This document shows, piece after piece, positions 34,169 through 42,485 of a stretch of 64,000 nucleotides of DNA. The stretch is taken from NCBI GenBank assembly GCA_027488845.1, contig JAIYBC010000046.1, positions 1 to 64,000 on the forward strand. The letters run 5' to 3'. The stretch's first letter is position 1. Every line of letters begins with the position of its first letter. The translations under genes and the position numbers were made by a program. The notes under the pieces were generated by a model. It ran no database searches. It saw only the letters and a program-made list of their open reading frames with translations, and was not told the origin of the DNA. The DNA comes from Verrucomicrobiales bacterium (GTDB taxonomy: Bacteria; Verrucomicrobiota; Verrucomicrobiia; Limisphaerales; UBA9464).

Positions 34169-35629
34169 TCAGGCGGCGGCCACGGCGGGATCCGCCGGAT
34201 CCGCCGGATCCGGGGACGCCACCGGAGCGGAGCCCGGCTCCTGGGCACGTCGGATGCCGTAGCGCGACATCTTGTTGTAGATGGTCTTCTCGGTGACACC
34301 GAGCATGCGCGCCGTGGCGGCCTTGTTGCCGCGGCACAGCTGGAGCGTCTGAAGGATCGCGAGGCGCTCCAGTTCCTCGAGGGGCATGCCCCCAACCGCC
34401 GGGCGCGCCGGGGCCGACTCGGCCATCGCCGGCGACGGCGCCGGCCGGAGGATCTCCTGGGGCAGGTCGCGAAGCTGGATCCGTCCGCCGTCGCAGTAGG
34501 CGGCGGCCCGTTCGAGGACGTTCTCAAGCTCCCGGATGTTGCCCGGCCACGAGTAGGACCGCAGCGCGGCGAGGACGACGTCCGACACCTGGAAGACCGG
34601 GATCATGCGCTCCGCGGCGATGCGGCCGAGGATCACCTCGCACAGCCGCGGGAGGTCCTCCAACCGCTCCCGCAGCGGCGGGACGTGGATCGGGATCACG
34701 TTGAGGCGGTAGTAGAGGTCCTCGCGGAACTCGTGCGCGGCGACCTTCTCACGGAGGTTGAGGTGGGTCGACGCGACGACCCTGGTGTTGGACTGGATGG
34801 ACTCGGCGCCGCCGACCCGTTGGAACCTCCGCTCCTGGAGCACCTCGAGCAGGCGCGGCTGCATGGACAGCGGGAGGTCGCCCACCTCGTCGAGGAAGAG
34901 CGTCCCGCCCTCGGCCAGCTCGATGCGCCCGATGCGCCGGTTCTGGGCCGAGGGGAACGCCCCCTTCTCGTGGCCGAACAGCTCCGACTCGACGAGTTCG
35001 CGCGGGATCGCCGGACAGCTGACCGAGATCATCGGAAACCTCGACCAGGGCGAGGAGGCGTGGAGCAGGCGCGCGACCAACCCCTTGCCGACACCGCTTT
35101 CGCCGGTGATCAGCACGTTCGTCCGCAACGGGGCCACGCGCTGGATGGATTCCCTCAGTCGTTGGACGACCGGCGAGGTGCCGGCGAGCGAAAGCACCGT
35201 GGACACGCCGGCGGAATGCGACTCGCGCAGACGGCGGTTGTCGCGGAGCGAGCCCGCATGGCGGTCCGCGGCGGTGATCACCGCCAACAGCTCGTCGATC
35301 TCGAACGGCTTCCGCACGTACTCGAACGCCCCGGCCCGAACCGCCGCCAAGGCTTCCCGGATCTCGGCATGCGCGGACACCATCACCACGGGGACGTCGG
35401 GGTGCTTCTCACGGAAATGGGCGAGCACCTGCATGCCGTCGGCCACCGGCATGCGCAGGTCGACCATCGCCAGCGCCAGGTCGCCCGACGCGGCCGCGAT
35501 CGCCTGTCCGCCGTCGGCCACCGCCACCGTCTCGAATCCGGCCTGTCGTACGTGGTACTCGATCAGGCTCCGGATGGGGGCGTCGTCGTCGGCGATCAGG
35601 ACTCGGGCTCTCGGGGACATGGGCGACAT
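34169..35629 (-). CDS. NtrC-like response regulator with altered GAFTGA loop
   Basis: A 486-aa regulator with receiver (Asp57; switch Lys in VRKPFE), AAA+ domain with Walker A GESGVGKG, and Fis-type helix-turn-helix NKAATARMLGVTEKTIYNKMSRYG. It is collinear with the regulator at 22742, but the loop that contacts sigma-54 reads GAFPSA (residues 223-228) instead of GAFTGA. The essential Thr-Gly pair is lost, so it probably cannot open sigma-54 complexes and may act as a repressor, a co-activator or a sigma-70 regulator. The C-terminus ends in a DPADPADPA tail encoded by a 9-base DNA repeat (34188-34212). ATG 35629 or 35620 could start it. Confidence 0.9.
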   Translation of the reverse strand: MSPMSPRARVLIADDDAPIRSLIEYHVRQAGFETVAVADGGQAIAAASGDLALAMVDLRMPVADGMQVLAHFREKHPDVPVVMVSAHAEIREALAAVRAGAFEYVRKPFEIDELLAVITAADRHAGSLRDNRRLRESHSAGVSTVLSLAGTSPVVQRLRESIQRVAPLRTNVLITGESGVGKGLVARLLHASSPWSRFPMISVSCPAIPRELVESELFGHEKGAFPSAQNRRIGRIELAEGGTLFLDEVGDLPLSMQPRLLEVLQERRFQRVGGAESIQSNTRVVASTHLNLREKVAAHEFREDLYYRLNVIPIHVPPLRERLEDLPRLCEVILGRIAAERMIPVFQVSDVVLAALRSYSWPGNIRELENVLERAAAYCDGGRIQLRDLPQEILRPAPSPAMAESAPARPAVGGMPLEELERLAILQTLQLCRGNKAATARMLGVTEKTIYNKMSRYGIRRAQEPGSAPVASPDPADPADPAVAAA

Positions 35630-35752
35630 TCTTTGGTGTGAAGGCTTTCACCTTGGCCTCAGCAAGGATCAAACCAGCCCGCCCAAACCCGTGCCACCAG
35701 CCCCGCCGACACGGAAAAACGCGGACCCACCCCATGAAAGGTTCGCACGGGG

Positions 35753-37690
35753 TTGCCCTCGCGAACGCAAGATCGGGTAGAACCTACGCAACCGGTTTGT
35801 CGTTTTTACCCGTCCACGGCCCGTGGATGCGCTTGGGGCTGCCGACGATCCATCCCGTTTCGACGGTTACCCGAAGGAATTTCCCGAAGCGCCGAGGATG
35901 GCGTCTTCAGGCATTCCTCCTGCTGGCGCGCCGCCCACATCAGCCTCCCCTCCCAAACAGGTCTCCCCAACAGGCCGGATTTCCCGGCAGGGGAACCCGT
36001 ATCGACGCACGGCGCGGATGGCCGCTCCGACGGGGACGGCGGCGCTTCGGTCTGGCTGTGGCGGACGGTCGGCGTGGCCTTGCTGTATGGGTTCCTCGGG
36101 TGGCTGGGTCTGGCGCTTTCCAAGGAGCGTGGACAGTGGCCCACGATCTGGCTCCCGTCCGCGGTCGGGCTCGGGTCCGTCATCCTCTTCGGACCCAAGG
36201 CCGCGTTCGGCGTCGGCATCGGTGCCCTGCTCCTCCGACTCGGCCAAGGGGCGACACCGGTGCTGACGGTGATCACGATCGCCGCGAACACGCTGGAAGC
36301 GGGCATCGGCGGACTCCTGCTGCGGGAATACTTCGGGCTCCCGCTCCGAAGTGTCGGCAGCGCCCGGATCCCGCGGCTCGTCTTCACGCTCGCCCTCATC
36401 ACCAACGTCAGCGCGTTCGTCGGCATCAGCGCGCAACTGGAGTTCGGGGTGATGCGGCCCGAGGAGACCCTGACCAACTGGTGGAGCTGGTGGGCCGGGA
36501 ACGCCGGAGCCGTCCTCCTGCTGCTCCCGATCCTCCTCTGGCGGAAGGGCACGAAGTCCTGCTGGCAGTCGCATGGCAACCGGGAGCGGATCGGGTTCAT
36601 CGTCGGCGTCTCCCTCGCGATGGCCTCGACGCTCCTCACCAAGCTGGACTCGATCCAACTGGCCACGCGGACCCTCCTGATCCTGGTTCCCTACGTCCTG
36701 ATGATGTGGGCCGCCTTCGGGATGGGGGCCTGCGCCGTCGCCATGGGCGGCGCCTGCACCGGGATCGCCATCTCCATCGCGACGAACCTCGGACGCGGCC
36801 CGTTCGCCACCACGGACCCCATCGATTCCTTCAACGCCTGCTGCCTCTTCAACCTCCTCACCGGAACCTCGAACCTGTGGCTGTCGACGCTCGCCTGGGA
36901 ACGCAGCGAGACGCTGAGCAGCCTCCGGCTGTCGGGCGAACGGCTCGAACAGACGGTGCGGAGCCGCACCCTCGAGCTCGAGGAACGCACCCAGGAACTC
37001 CAGGCCTTCTCCTACGCGGTCTCCCACGATCTCAAGGCGCCGCTCCGCGGGGTGGGCGGATGGATCCTCGCCCTCGAGGAGGACTGCGGCGACCAACTCG
37101 ACCCGGCGGGCCGCAAGCACCTGTCCCGAATCCGCTCCGAGGCCGAGCGGATGGGCACGCTCATCGAGGGCCTCCTCACCCTCTCCCGCATCGGCGTGTC
37201 CGAGATCCGGACCGCCGAGGTCGACGTCTCCGCGATCGCCGGGAGGCTGCTCCGACGCCTCGCGGAGGAGTCCCCGAACCGCCACGTGCAGGTCGAGGTC
37301 GCCAAGGGCTTGCACGTCCGCGGGGACCCGGTGCTGGTGGAGATCGCCCTGATCAACCTGTTGGAGAACGCCTGGAAGTTCACCTCGGCCACCGCCGAGG
37401 CGCGCATCGACGTGCTGCCCATCCCACCCGGGGAGGCGTCCGGCTTCGTCGTCCGCGACAACGGCGCCGGGTTCGATCCGTCCAACCGCCACCGTCTCTT
37501 CATCCCGTTCCAGCGCTTCCACCGTGCCTCGGAGTTCCCCGGCACCGGGATCGGCCTCGCCACCGTCCAACGCATCGCCCGCCGCCACGGCGGAACGGTC
37601 GGGGTGGAGTCGGCACCCGGTCTCGGCACCACGGTGGAGTTCCGCCTGCCCGCCTACCGCGCCGTCGAAAGGAAGACCCATGCAACCTGA
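35753..37690 (+). CDS. MASE1-domain sensor histidine kinase
   Basis: A membrane sensor kinase: roughly eight membrane segments in a MASE1-type domain (WPTIWLPSAVGLGSVILFG is typical of its second segment), a coiled coil (RSRTLELEERTQEL), HisKA with AVSHDLKAPLRG and an ATPase domain with NLLENAWKF, DNGAGFD and GTGIGLATV. The start is uncertain. The longest form begins at TTG 35753, but its first 90 residues look non-coding and an A/T-rich promoter-like patch lies within; GTG 36074, just before the first membrane segment, would give 538 aa. The phospho-acceptor is His425 in the long form (His318 in the short). Overlaps the Rcp-like regulator start. Confidence 0.85.
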   Translation: MPSRTQDRVEPTQPVCRFYPSTARGCAWGCRRSIPFRRLPEGISRSAEDGVFRHSSCWRAAHISLPSQTGLPNRPDFPAGEPVSTHGADGRSDGDGGASVWLWRTVGVALLYGFLGWLGLALSKERGQWPTIWLPSAVGLGSVILFGPKAAFGVGIGALLLRLGQGATPVLTVITIAANTLEAGIGGLLLREYFGLPLRSVGSARIPRLVFTLALITNVSAFVGISAQLEFGVMRPEETLTNWWSWWAGNAGAVLLLLPILLWRKGTKSCWQSHGNRERIGFIVGVSLAMASTLLTKLDSIQLATRTLLILVPYVLMMWAAFGMGACAVAMGGACTGIAISIATNLGRGPFATTDPIDSFNACCLFNLLTGTSNLWLSTLAWERSETLSSLRLSGERLEQTVRSRTLELEERTQELQAFSYAVSHDLKAPLRGVGGWILALEEDCGDQLDPAGRKHLSRIRSEAERMGTLIEGLLTLSRIGVSEIRTAEVDVSAIAGRLLRRLAEESPNRHVQVEVAKGLHVRGDPVLVEIALINLLENAWKFTSATAEARIDVLPIPPGEASGFVVRDNGAGFDPSNRHRLFIPFQRFHRASEFPGTGIGLATVQRIARRHGGTVGVESAPGLGTTVEFRLPAYRAVERKTHAT

Positions 37691-38132
37691 TCCCGGAACC
37701 ATCGTGGTCGTCGAGGACAACGAGTCCGACGCCGACGCCGCCCGCCGCGCCATCGAGCAGTGGGGAGGCCCCGGCACTCGGGTGGTCGTCGCCGAGGACG
37801 GCCTGCGCGCCGAGGAACTGCTCCTCGCCTCCCGGAACCGCCCCGCCGAAGCGGCGCCGGCACCGGGTCTCATCCTGATCGACATCAACCTCCCCGGACT
37901 CGACGGACTCGAGCTGCTCGCCCGCATCCGGCGGCACCCGCCCCTCCGCCATGTGCCGGTGGTCATGGTCAGCTCCTCGGCCGAGGAGGAGGACGTCCTC
38001 CGCTCCTACGAACGCGGCTGCAACAGCTACGTCACGAAGCCCGTGGACGTCCGGACGCTCCGTTCCCTCTACGTCACGCTGGCCAACTACTGGATCCGGA
38101 CCAACGCATCGCCGCGCGCACGACTCGCATGA
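37680..38132 (+). CDS. Single-domain response regulator, Rcp1-like
   Basis: A 150-aa receiver-only protein: acidic pair EDN near residue 12, phospho-acceptor Asp68 in LILIDINLPGLDG, Ser/Thr switch in MVSSS, and Lys in YVTKPVD. The spacing and the C-terminal LYVTLANYWI helix are typical of the Rcp family that pairs with kinases of the phytochrome/MASE1 type. The start overlaps the MASE1 kinase stop by 11 bases and its stop overlaps the next start, so three signalling genes form one unit. Output must be through protein contact since there is no DNA-binding domain. Confidence 0.92.
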   Translation: MQPDPGTIVVVEDNESDADAARRAIEQWGGPGTRVVVAEDGLRAEELLLASRNRPAEAAPAPGLILIDINLPGLDGLELLARIRRHPPLRHVPVVMVSSSAEEEDVLRSYERGCNSYVTKPVDVRTLRSLYVTLANYWIRTNASPRARLA

Positions 38133-40429
38133 CCCAGCAAGCCCACCTGCTCATCGTCGAGGACGACCCCAGCGATGCCGGCCTCCTCGGGCGCGCCCTC
38201 GAGCGTTCGGGATGCGGTTTCACGCACGACGTGTCCCAGGACCTGAACGAGATCCGGGAGCTGCTCCGGACGCGCCGCTATTCCGCGGTGCTGTCGGACC
38301 ATTCCCTCCCCGGCTTCACCGCCTCGGACGTGCTGGCCGCCGTGGAGGACTCCGGACTCGACCTGCCGGTGCTCATCGTTTCCGGGGCCGTGGGCGAGGA
38401 CCGCGCCGCGGACCTGATGCGGGAGGGGGCGAGCGACTTCGTCCTCAAGGGCAACCTCTCCCGCCTGATCCCCGCGCTGCAACGGGAACTGCGGGATGCC
38501 GAGAGCCGTCGGCACATGCTGGTCTCCGTCGAGAGGCGGGTGCGCAGCGAATCCCTGCTGAGGCTCGTCGTGGAGCTTTCCGGGGACAGCTTCTGGGAGT
38601 GGGACCTAGCCTCGGATTCCCTCAACTGGAGCGGCACGTTCGCGACGCTGTGCGGCGCCTCGCAGCCGCTGGAACCCGTCGTGGCCACCTGGCAGGACCG
38701 CATCCATCCCGAGGACCGCAATCGCGTCGCGGCCGAGATCTCGGAGGTGCTCGAGGCCGGCGGGAGCGCCTGGTCCGGCACCTACCGCTTCCGGGCCGAC
38801 GGCGACCGCTGGGCGCTGATGATGTCGCGGTGCTACATCCTCAACGACCAAGAGGGACGCCCGTCACGGGTCATCGGCGCCATGTCCGACATCTCCGAGA
38901 GGGAATCGATGCTGGAACGCCAGCAGGTCTTCACCGCACTGGCCGACCAGGCCTCTGAAAGCATCGGCGTCCTGGATCCGGAGACGGGACGGTTCGTGGA
39001 GTTCAACCGCAAGGCCCACCTCAGCCTGGGCTATTCCGCGGAGGAATTCGCCAGGCTCTCCGTGTTCGACATCGACTGCCGCTTCCAGAGGGAGGAGCTG
39101 GAGAGCCTGCTGATGGAGACCCGGACCACCGAGATGCTCGACGTGGCCACGCGCCACCGGGCGAAGGACGGTTCGATCCGCGAGGTGCGGGTGCGGTCCC
39201 GTCCGATCATCCTGCAGGGCCGGACGCTCCTCGCCTCCGTCTGGCTCGACGTCACGGAGCGCATGGCGATCGAGGCGGAACTCCGCCAGGCCCAGAAGAT
39301 GGAACTGCTGGGGCAGCTGGCGGGAGGCGTCGCGCACGACTTCAACAACGTCCTCGCCGCGATGCGCCTGCAGGTGGAGCTGGCGCAGTTCGGACCGGTA
39401 CCGGGACAGGACTTCGAGGCCTTCGTGGGTGGCATCTCGCAGATGGTCGACCGGGCCACCAGCCTGACCCGCCGTCTGCTGAACCTGGGAAGGAAGGGAA
39501 CGCTCAAGCCGGAGGAATTCCACCTCGACGACGCCGTGGACGACCTCGTGTCGGTGTGCCGACGGCTCATCGGCCCGGCCATCGAGATCCGCAGGACCCG
39601 GTCGGAGGGGCTTCCGATGATCCACGCGGACCGGTCGTTGATGGACCAGGTCTTCATGAACCTGCTGGTGAACGCACGCGACGCGATGCCCAAGGGAGGC
39701 GTGCTCCAGATCGACACCCGGGTGGTGGAGGTGAATCCCGATCCCGTGGTGCCGGCCGGGACCTGGCGGGGCCGGAGCTTCGTGCAGGTGCGCATCAGCG
39801 ACACCGGATGCGGGATGTCGAAGGAGGTGTTGGCGCGGATCCACGAGCCCTTCTTCACCACCAAGGAACCGGGTCGCGGAACCGGCCTGGGCCTCAGCGC
39901 GGTCCGGCGTTCGCTGCAGGAACACGGCGGCTGGATGCTCGTCGACAGCACGGAAGGCGTCGGCTCCACCTTCACGATCTTCCTGCCGCTCAGCAGCTCC
40001 GGGGTCCTGGAACCCACTCCCCGGCGACTCCGGGACGGGGCGCCGAAGGTGTTGCTGGTCGTGCAGGATCCCCAGCTGCGCATCCTGGCGGAGAAGATCC
40101 TCATCCGGATGGGATGCACCACCGTGTCCTGCTCCGACGCGGAGGAGGCCTATGCCGCGTGGCAGGCGGGACGCGACACCGTGGATCTCGCGATCGTGCC
40201 CGAGTCGATGACCTCGCCCCGAAGCGGGACCTCGCTGCACCGGATCCTCCAGGAGGGAATGCCCGGACTGCCCATCGTGCTGACGGTCGACTCCATCGAC
40301 CCGACGTTCACGGTTCCGCCGCAGTACAGTTCGGCGCCGCGGCGTCTGACGATGCCGTTCTCGATCGAGAGCCTGTCGGACCTGGTGGCGACGACATTGG
40401 CAGGCCACGAGCTGAAACGGCTTCGCTGA
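38129..40429 (+). CDS. Hybrid histidine kinase: receiver-PAS-PAS-kinase-degenerate receiver
   Basis: A 766-aa soluble protein with an N-terminal receiver (Asp57 in VLSDHSLPGF), two PAS domains (about 140-260 and 265-385), an NtrB-like HisKA with His403 in AGGVAHDFNNVLAAM, an ATPase domain (NLLVNARDAM, DTGCGMS, FFTTKEPGRGTGLGLS) and a C-terminal receiver-like fold (about 643-760). In that last domain the phospho-acceptor position reads AIVPESM with no aspartate, so it is likely a non-phosphorylated docking domain. Phosphate may flow from the MASE1 kinase and Rcp-like protein to its first receiver. Confidence 0.9.
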   Translation: MTQQAHLLIVEDDPSDAGLLGRALERSGCGFTHDVSQDLNEIRELLRTRRYSAVLSDHSLPGFTASDVLAAVEDSGLDLPVLIVSGAVGEDRAADLMREGASDFVLKGNLSRLIPALQRELRDAESRRHMLVSVERRVRSESLLRLVVELSGDSFWEWDLASDSLNWSGTFATLCGASQPLEPVVATWQDRIHPEDRNRVAAEISEVLEAGGSAWSGTYRFRADGDRWALMMSRCYILNDQEGRPSRVIGAMSDISERESMLERQQVFTALADQASESIGVLDPETGRFVEFNRKAHLSLGYSAEEFARLSVFDIDCRFQREELESLLMETRTTEMLDVATRHRAKDGSIREVRVRSRPIILQGRTLLASVWLDVTERMAIEAELRQAQKMELLGQLAGGVAHDFNNVLAAMRLQVELAQFGPVPGQDFEAFVGGISQMVDRATSLTRRLLNLGRKGTLKPEEFHLDDAVDDLVSVCRRLIGPAIEIRRTRSEGLPMIHADRSLMDQVFMNLLVNARDAMPKGGVLQIDTRVVEVNPDPVVPAGTWRGRSFVQVRISDTGCGMSKEVLARIHEPFFTTKEPGRGTGLGLSAVRRSLQEHGGWMLVDSTEGVGSTFTIFLPLSSSGVLEPTPRRLRDGAPKVLLVVQDPQLRILAEKILIRMGCTTVSCSDAEEAYAAWQAGRDTVDLAIVPESMTSPRSGTSLHRILQEGMPGLPIVLTVDSIDPTFTVPPQYSSAPRRLTMPFSIESLSDLVATTLAGHELKRLR

Positions 40430-40443
40430 AGCCGGGGGAAGGC

Positions 40444-40529
<86 letters not shown>

Positions 40530-40548
40530 GAAGCGACTGGAGAGCGTG

Positions 40549-40578
40549 ACGCTACGGACAGCCGCGCCCCCGCCGCAA
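40549..40578 (-). promoter_or_regulatory. Promoter of tRNA-Leu
   Basis: Minus strand: TTGCGG (40573-40578), an 18-base spacer, TAGCGT (40549-40554), with the tRNA 5' end 19 bases beyond the -10 box. The -10 sequence is identical to the one before the GT2 gene at 7241. Confidence 0.5.
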
Positions 40579-40621
40579 GCGCCACCCATCGCCCCACCGG
40601 GAAACATCCCGCCGGAGGTCC

Positions 40622-40650
40622 CACGCGGAGCCGCGGAGGACGCGGAGAAG
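40622..40650. repeat. Triple CGCGGAG repeat in a gene-free stretch
   Basis: Three CGCGGAG units (40624-40630, 40632-40638, 40641-40647) in the pattern of dispersed 8-10-base repeats also seen at 11779-11902 and 30962-30987. The surrounding interval 40530-40929 holds the tRNA promoter and no convincing gene; its G+C content drops toward the right end, where the next gene begins. Confidence 0.5.
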
Positions 40651-40929
40651 CAACGCGACCGGAGGGGAGGCGAGGGTGACGGTTCAAGGCATCAGACCGG
40701 TCCTTGGACGACCGTGAAGCGGCCAACCCACTCCTGGGGATCCGACCCTTGGCACCCTTGGTTGTGAACCCCGCTTCCGGCAGGAACTGAAAGGCTTAGC
40801 CACGGCACGTCGCATCAAGACATGGGCAACCGCCTGAGCCCGCATCGGATCTGGCATTGGAATGGCTAAGGTTGAGATAGAGCAGTGCCTTGGCTCGTCA
40901 GGAGACTTCGGAAACCTGCAATCGTCGGC

Positions 40930-41454
40930 ATGAATCCAAACCGGACCTCACCCCGTTTCTGGAGCCTCACCACGGTCGCCTGTTTGCTGGCCACGCTCTA
41001 TTCGGTGGCGGTCGCCGGCTGGATGCTGACCTCGGCGCTGGAGCCGGACGCCGGCGAATGGGACGGCATGGCCACCCTCGTCTTGGGCATCTTCTTGGGG
41101 CCGGCGATCGCCATCCCGGTTCTGTGGGTCCGTGCCTTCCGCCGGAGACAAAGCGTTCGAATCGGCCGTTTCCTGCCGTGGGTGTTCCGGGCCATGTATG
41201 TCTCGGTGATCTTGGCACAGGTCGACATCTGGGCCGTTGCCGCGGAGAGGAGAAACACCCCGTTCAGCGGGGTCACGGTTGCGACTCGGGATGGCACACG
41301 GGGATACACCGGCTTCGGGTACCTCCTGACCCGGCATGGGCAGTTGGCGGGTTGGCACGGGCCCACGGTGGTCTTCTGGTTTGTGCCGATCCGGTTCGAT
41401 TGGACCGCAGATGGAGTCAGGGCGGGGTGGTTGTGGACACAGGAAGCGCCCTGA
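40930..41454 (+). CDS. Hypothetical multi-pass membrane protein
   Basis: A 174-aa protein that I do not recognise. Hydrophobic segments lie near residues 13-35 (SLTTVACLLATLYSVAVAGWML), 47-67 and 80-98, and a further half-hydrophobic stretch near 148-160. Codon use is less G+C-biased than in neighbours. ATG 40930 is chosen over the weaker start 15 codons upstream because it directly precedes the first membrane segment. It pairs in orientation with the next small membrane protein, 109 bases downstream. Confidence 0.6.
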   Translation: MNPNRTSPRFWSLTTVACLLATLYSVAVAGWMLTSALEPDAGEWDGMATLVLGIFLGPAIAIPVLWVRAFRRRQSVRIGRFLPWVFRAMYVSVILAQVDIWAVAAERRNTPFSGVTVATRDGTRGYTGFGYLLTRHGQLAGWHGPTVVFWFVPIRFDWTADGVRAGWLWTQEAP

Positions 41455-41563
41455 TCCTTCCCGCTGGTCAACCGGGTGTAGCAAGAACCGGAGAGTCCGC
41501 TGAAGGCCTCCCCCTTCGACGTCGACGCACGGGCCAACGAGGATCAGCCTCTGCGGTGATGGC

Positions 41564-41908
41564 ATGATCGTCGTCCCCATCTACGCCTTGGCAAGTGTGC
41601 CCGTTCTCATCGTCTGGTGGACCCATCGGCGTTGCGAACGCCGAGAACACACCCTTCTGACGGTCTCGTTCCTGTTTTCGTTTGCGCTCCTGCTCATTCC
41701 TGCAAGCCATGGCGACCCGATCGCGACCCACTACGACGGACCGTCGAGGGCCAAAGGCATCGTCGCAGGACAAGTGTTGGCCACGCTGATCTCCTGTACC
41801 CTGATCGCGGCCATTCCAACCCGGCTCCGATTGCTGAAGATGTTGCGGAACCTCCTGGCGATCCTGATCGGGGAATACCTCATCTTGACTCCCGCATGGA
41901 TCTCGTAG
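41564..41908 (+). CDS. Hypothetical small multi-pass membrane protein
   Basis: A 114-aa protein with about four hydrophobic segments (residues 1-19, 32-48, 67-86 and 94-112) and short loops containing WWTHRRCERREH and SHGDPIATHYDGPSRAK. No family is recognised. Like its upstream neighbour it has lower G+C than surrounding genes. The 577 bases after it (41909-42485) carry no gene but hold two copies of a promoter-like repeat and a REP-like palindrome. Confidence 0.55.
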   Translation: MIVVPIYALASVPVLIVWWTHRRCERREHTLLTVSFLFSFALLLIPASHGDPIATHYDGPSRAKGIVAGQVLATLISCTLIAAIPTRLRLLKMLRNLLAILIGEYLILTPAWIS

Positions 41909-41981
41909 TCGGGCCCGTGAAGCAGGATTCCGGGACAGGTCACGCGGTTGCGGAGGCCACACGTGGAGGAAGGCAACGCGA

Positions 41982-42040
41982 TCGAAGCGGACGCGTGGTT
42001 GACACGGCGGACCGATCCGGGCTGTCGCATTCCCATCCGT
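41982..42040 (+). repeat. First copy of a duplicated promoter-like element
   Basis: About 59 bases that recur at 42404-42462 in the same orientation with roughly ten differences. Both start TCGAAGCGGA and share TGACACG and CGGACCGAT blocks. This copy has a consensus -35 TTGACA (41999-42004), a 17-base spacer and CTGTCG (42022-42027), but no open reading frame follows it. A perfect palindrome CCGGCTTCAGCCGG lies downstream at 42147-42160. Confidence 0.6.
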
Positions 42041-42146
42041 CTCCGATGTCACACACCTGGCGCCCGGAAACTGCCGTCGCAACTTCAGCGGAAGCCTCCC
42101 TTCCCCGGGATACCGGAATCCGCGGAAGACATCAGGGTAGGGAGTA

Positions 42147-42160
42147 CCGGCTTCAGCCGG
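42147..42160. repeat. REP-like palindrome CCGGCTTCAGCCGG
   Basis: A perfect inverted repeat, CCGGCT and AGCCGG around TC, between the two copies of the duplicated element. Stand-alone palindromes of this form resemble repetitive extragenic palindromes. About 90 bases on, GGGACGTGTCCC echoes the repeat cluster at 134-281. Confidence 0.45.
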
Positions 42161-42403
42161 CGGAAACCGTCCGAACCCAAACGCCAAGGAATCCAACCCA
42201 ACGGGCCTGAGAGGTATTCCCCGCCGCGACCCGGTTTCTGCACAGGGTGGGACGTGTCCCTTGGAGTTCTCCGCGTAGTTTGCCCCCGGATAGAGGGGCT
42301 CCTTTGGGCTCAGAATACTCCGGGCATCGTCAGAGACTCGTCACCTCGTCTCCTACCACGGATTGGCACGGTGAGGGACGTTTACCTTGTGAAACCACGG
42401 TTT

Positions 42404-42462
42404 TCGAAGCGGAAGCGTGGGTGACACGTCGGACCGATTCCGGCTATCGCTTTGCCCTCCGT
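42404..42462 (+). repeat. Second copy of the duplicated promoter-like element
   Basis: Same-orientation partner of 41982-42040, here placed directly before the beta-propeller gene. The boxes read GTGACA (42421-42426), 17 bases, CTATCG (42444-42449), with a 36-base leader to ATG 42486. The conserved spacing in both copies suggests the element carries a promoter; whether it is mobile is unknown. Confidence 0.6.
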
Positions 42463-42485
42463 TCCCCTTCCCCAACATCACGACG

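Noticed and set aside
34188-34212. 9-base GGATCCGCC tandem as a regulatory repeat
   Set aside because: It lies inside the coding 3' end and simply encodes the DPADPADPA tail of the regulator; slippage is enough to explain it.
40930-41908. Toxin-antitoxin or phage-defence pair
   Set aside because: Both proteins are multi-pass membrane proteins with no toxin, antitoxin or nuclease features and are separated by 109 bases.
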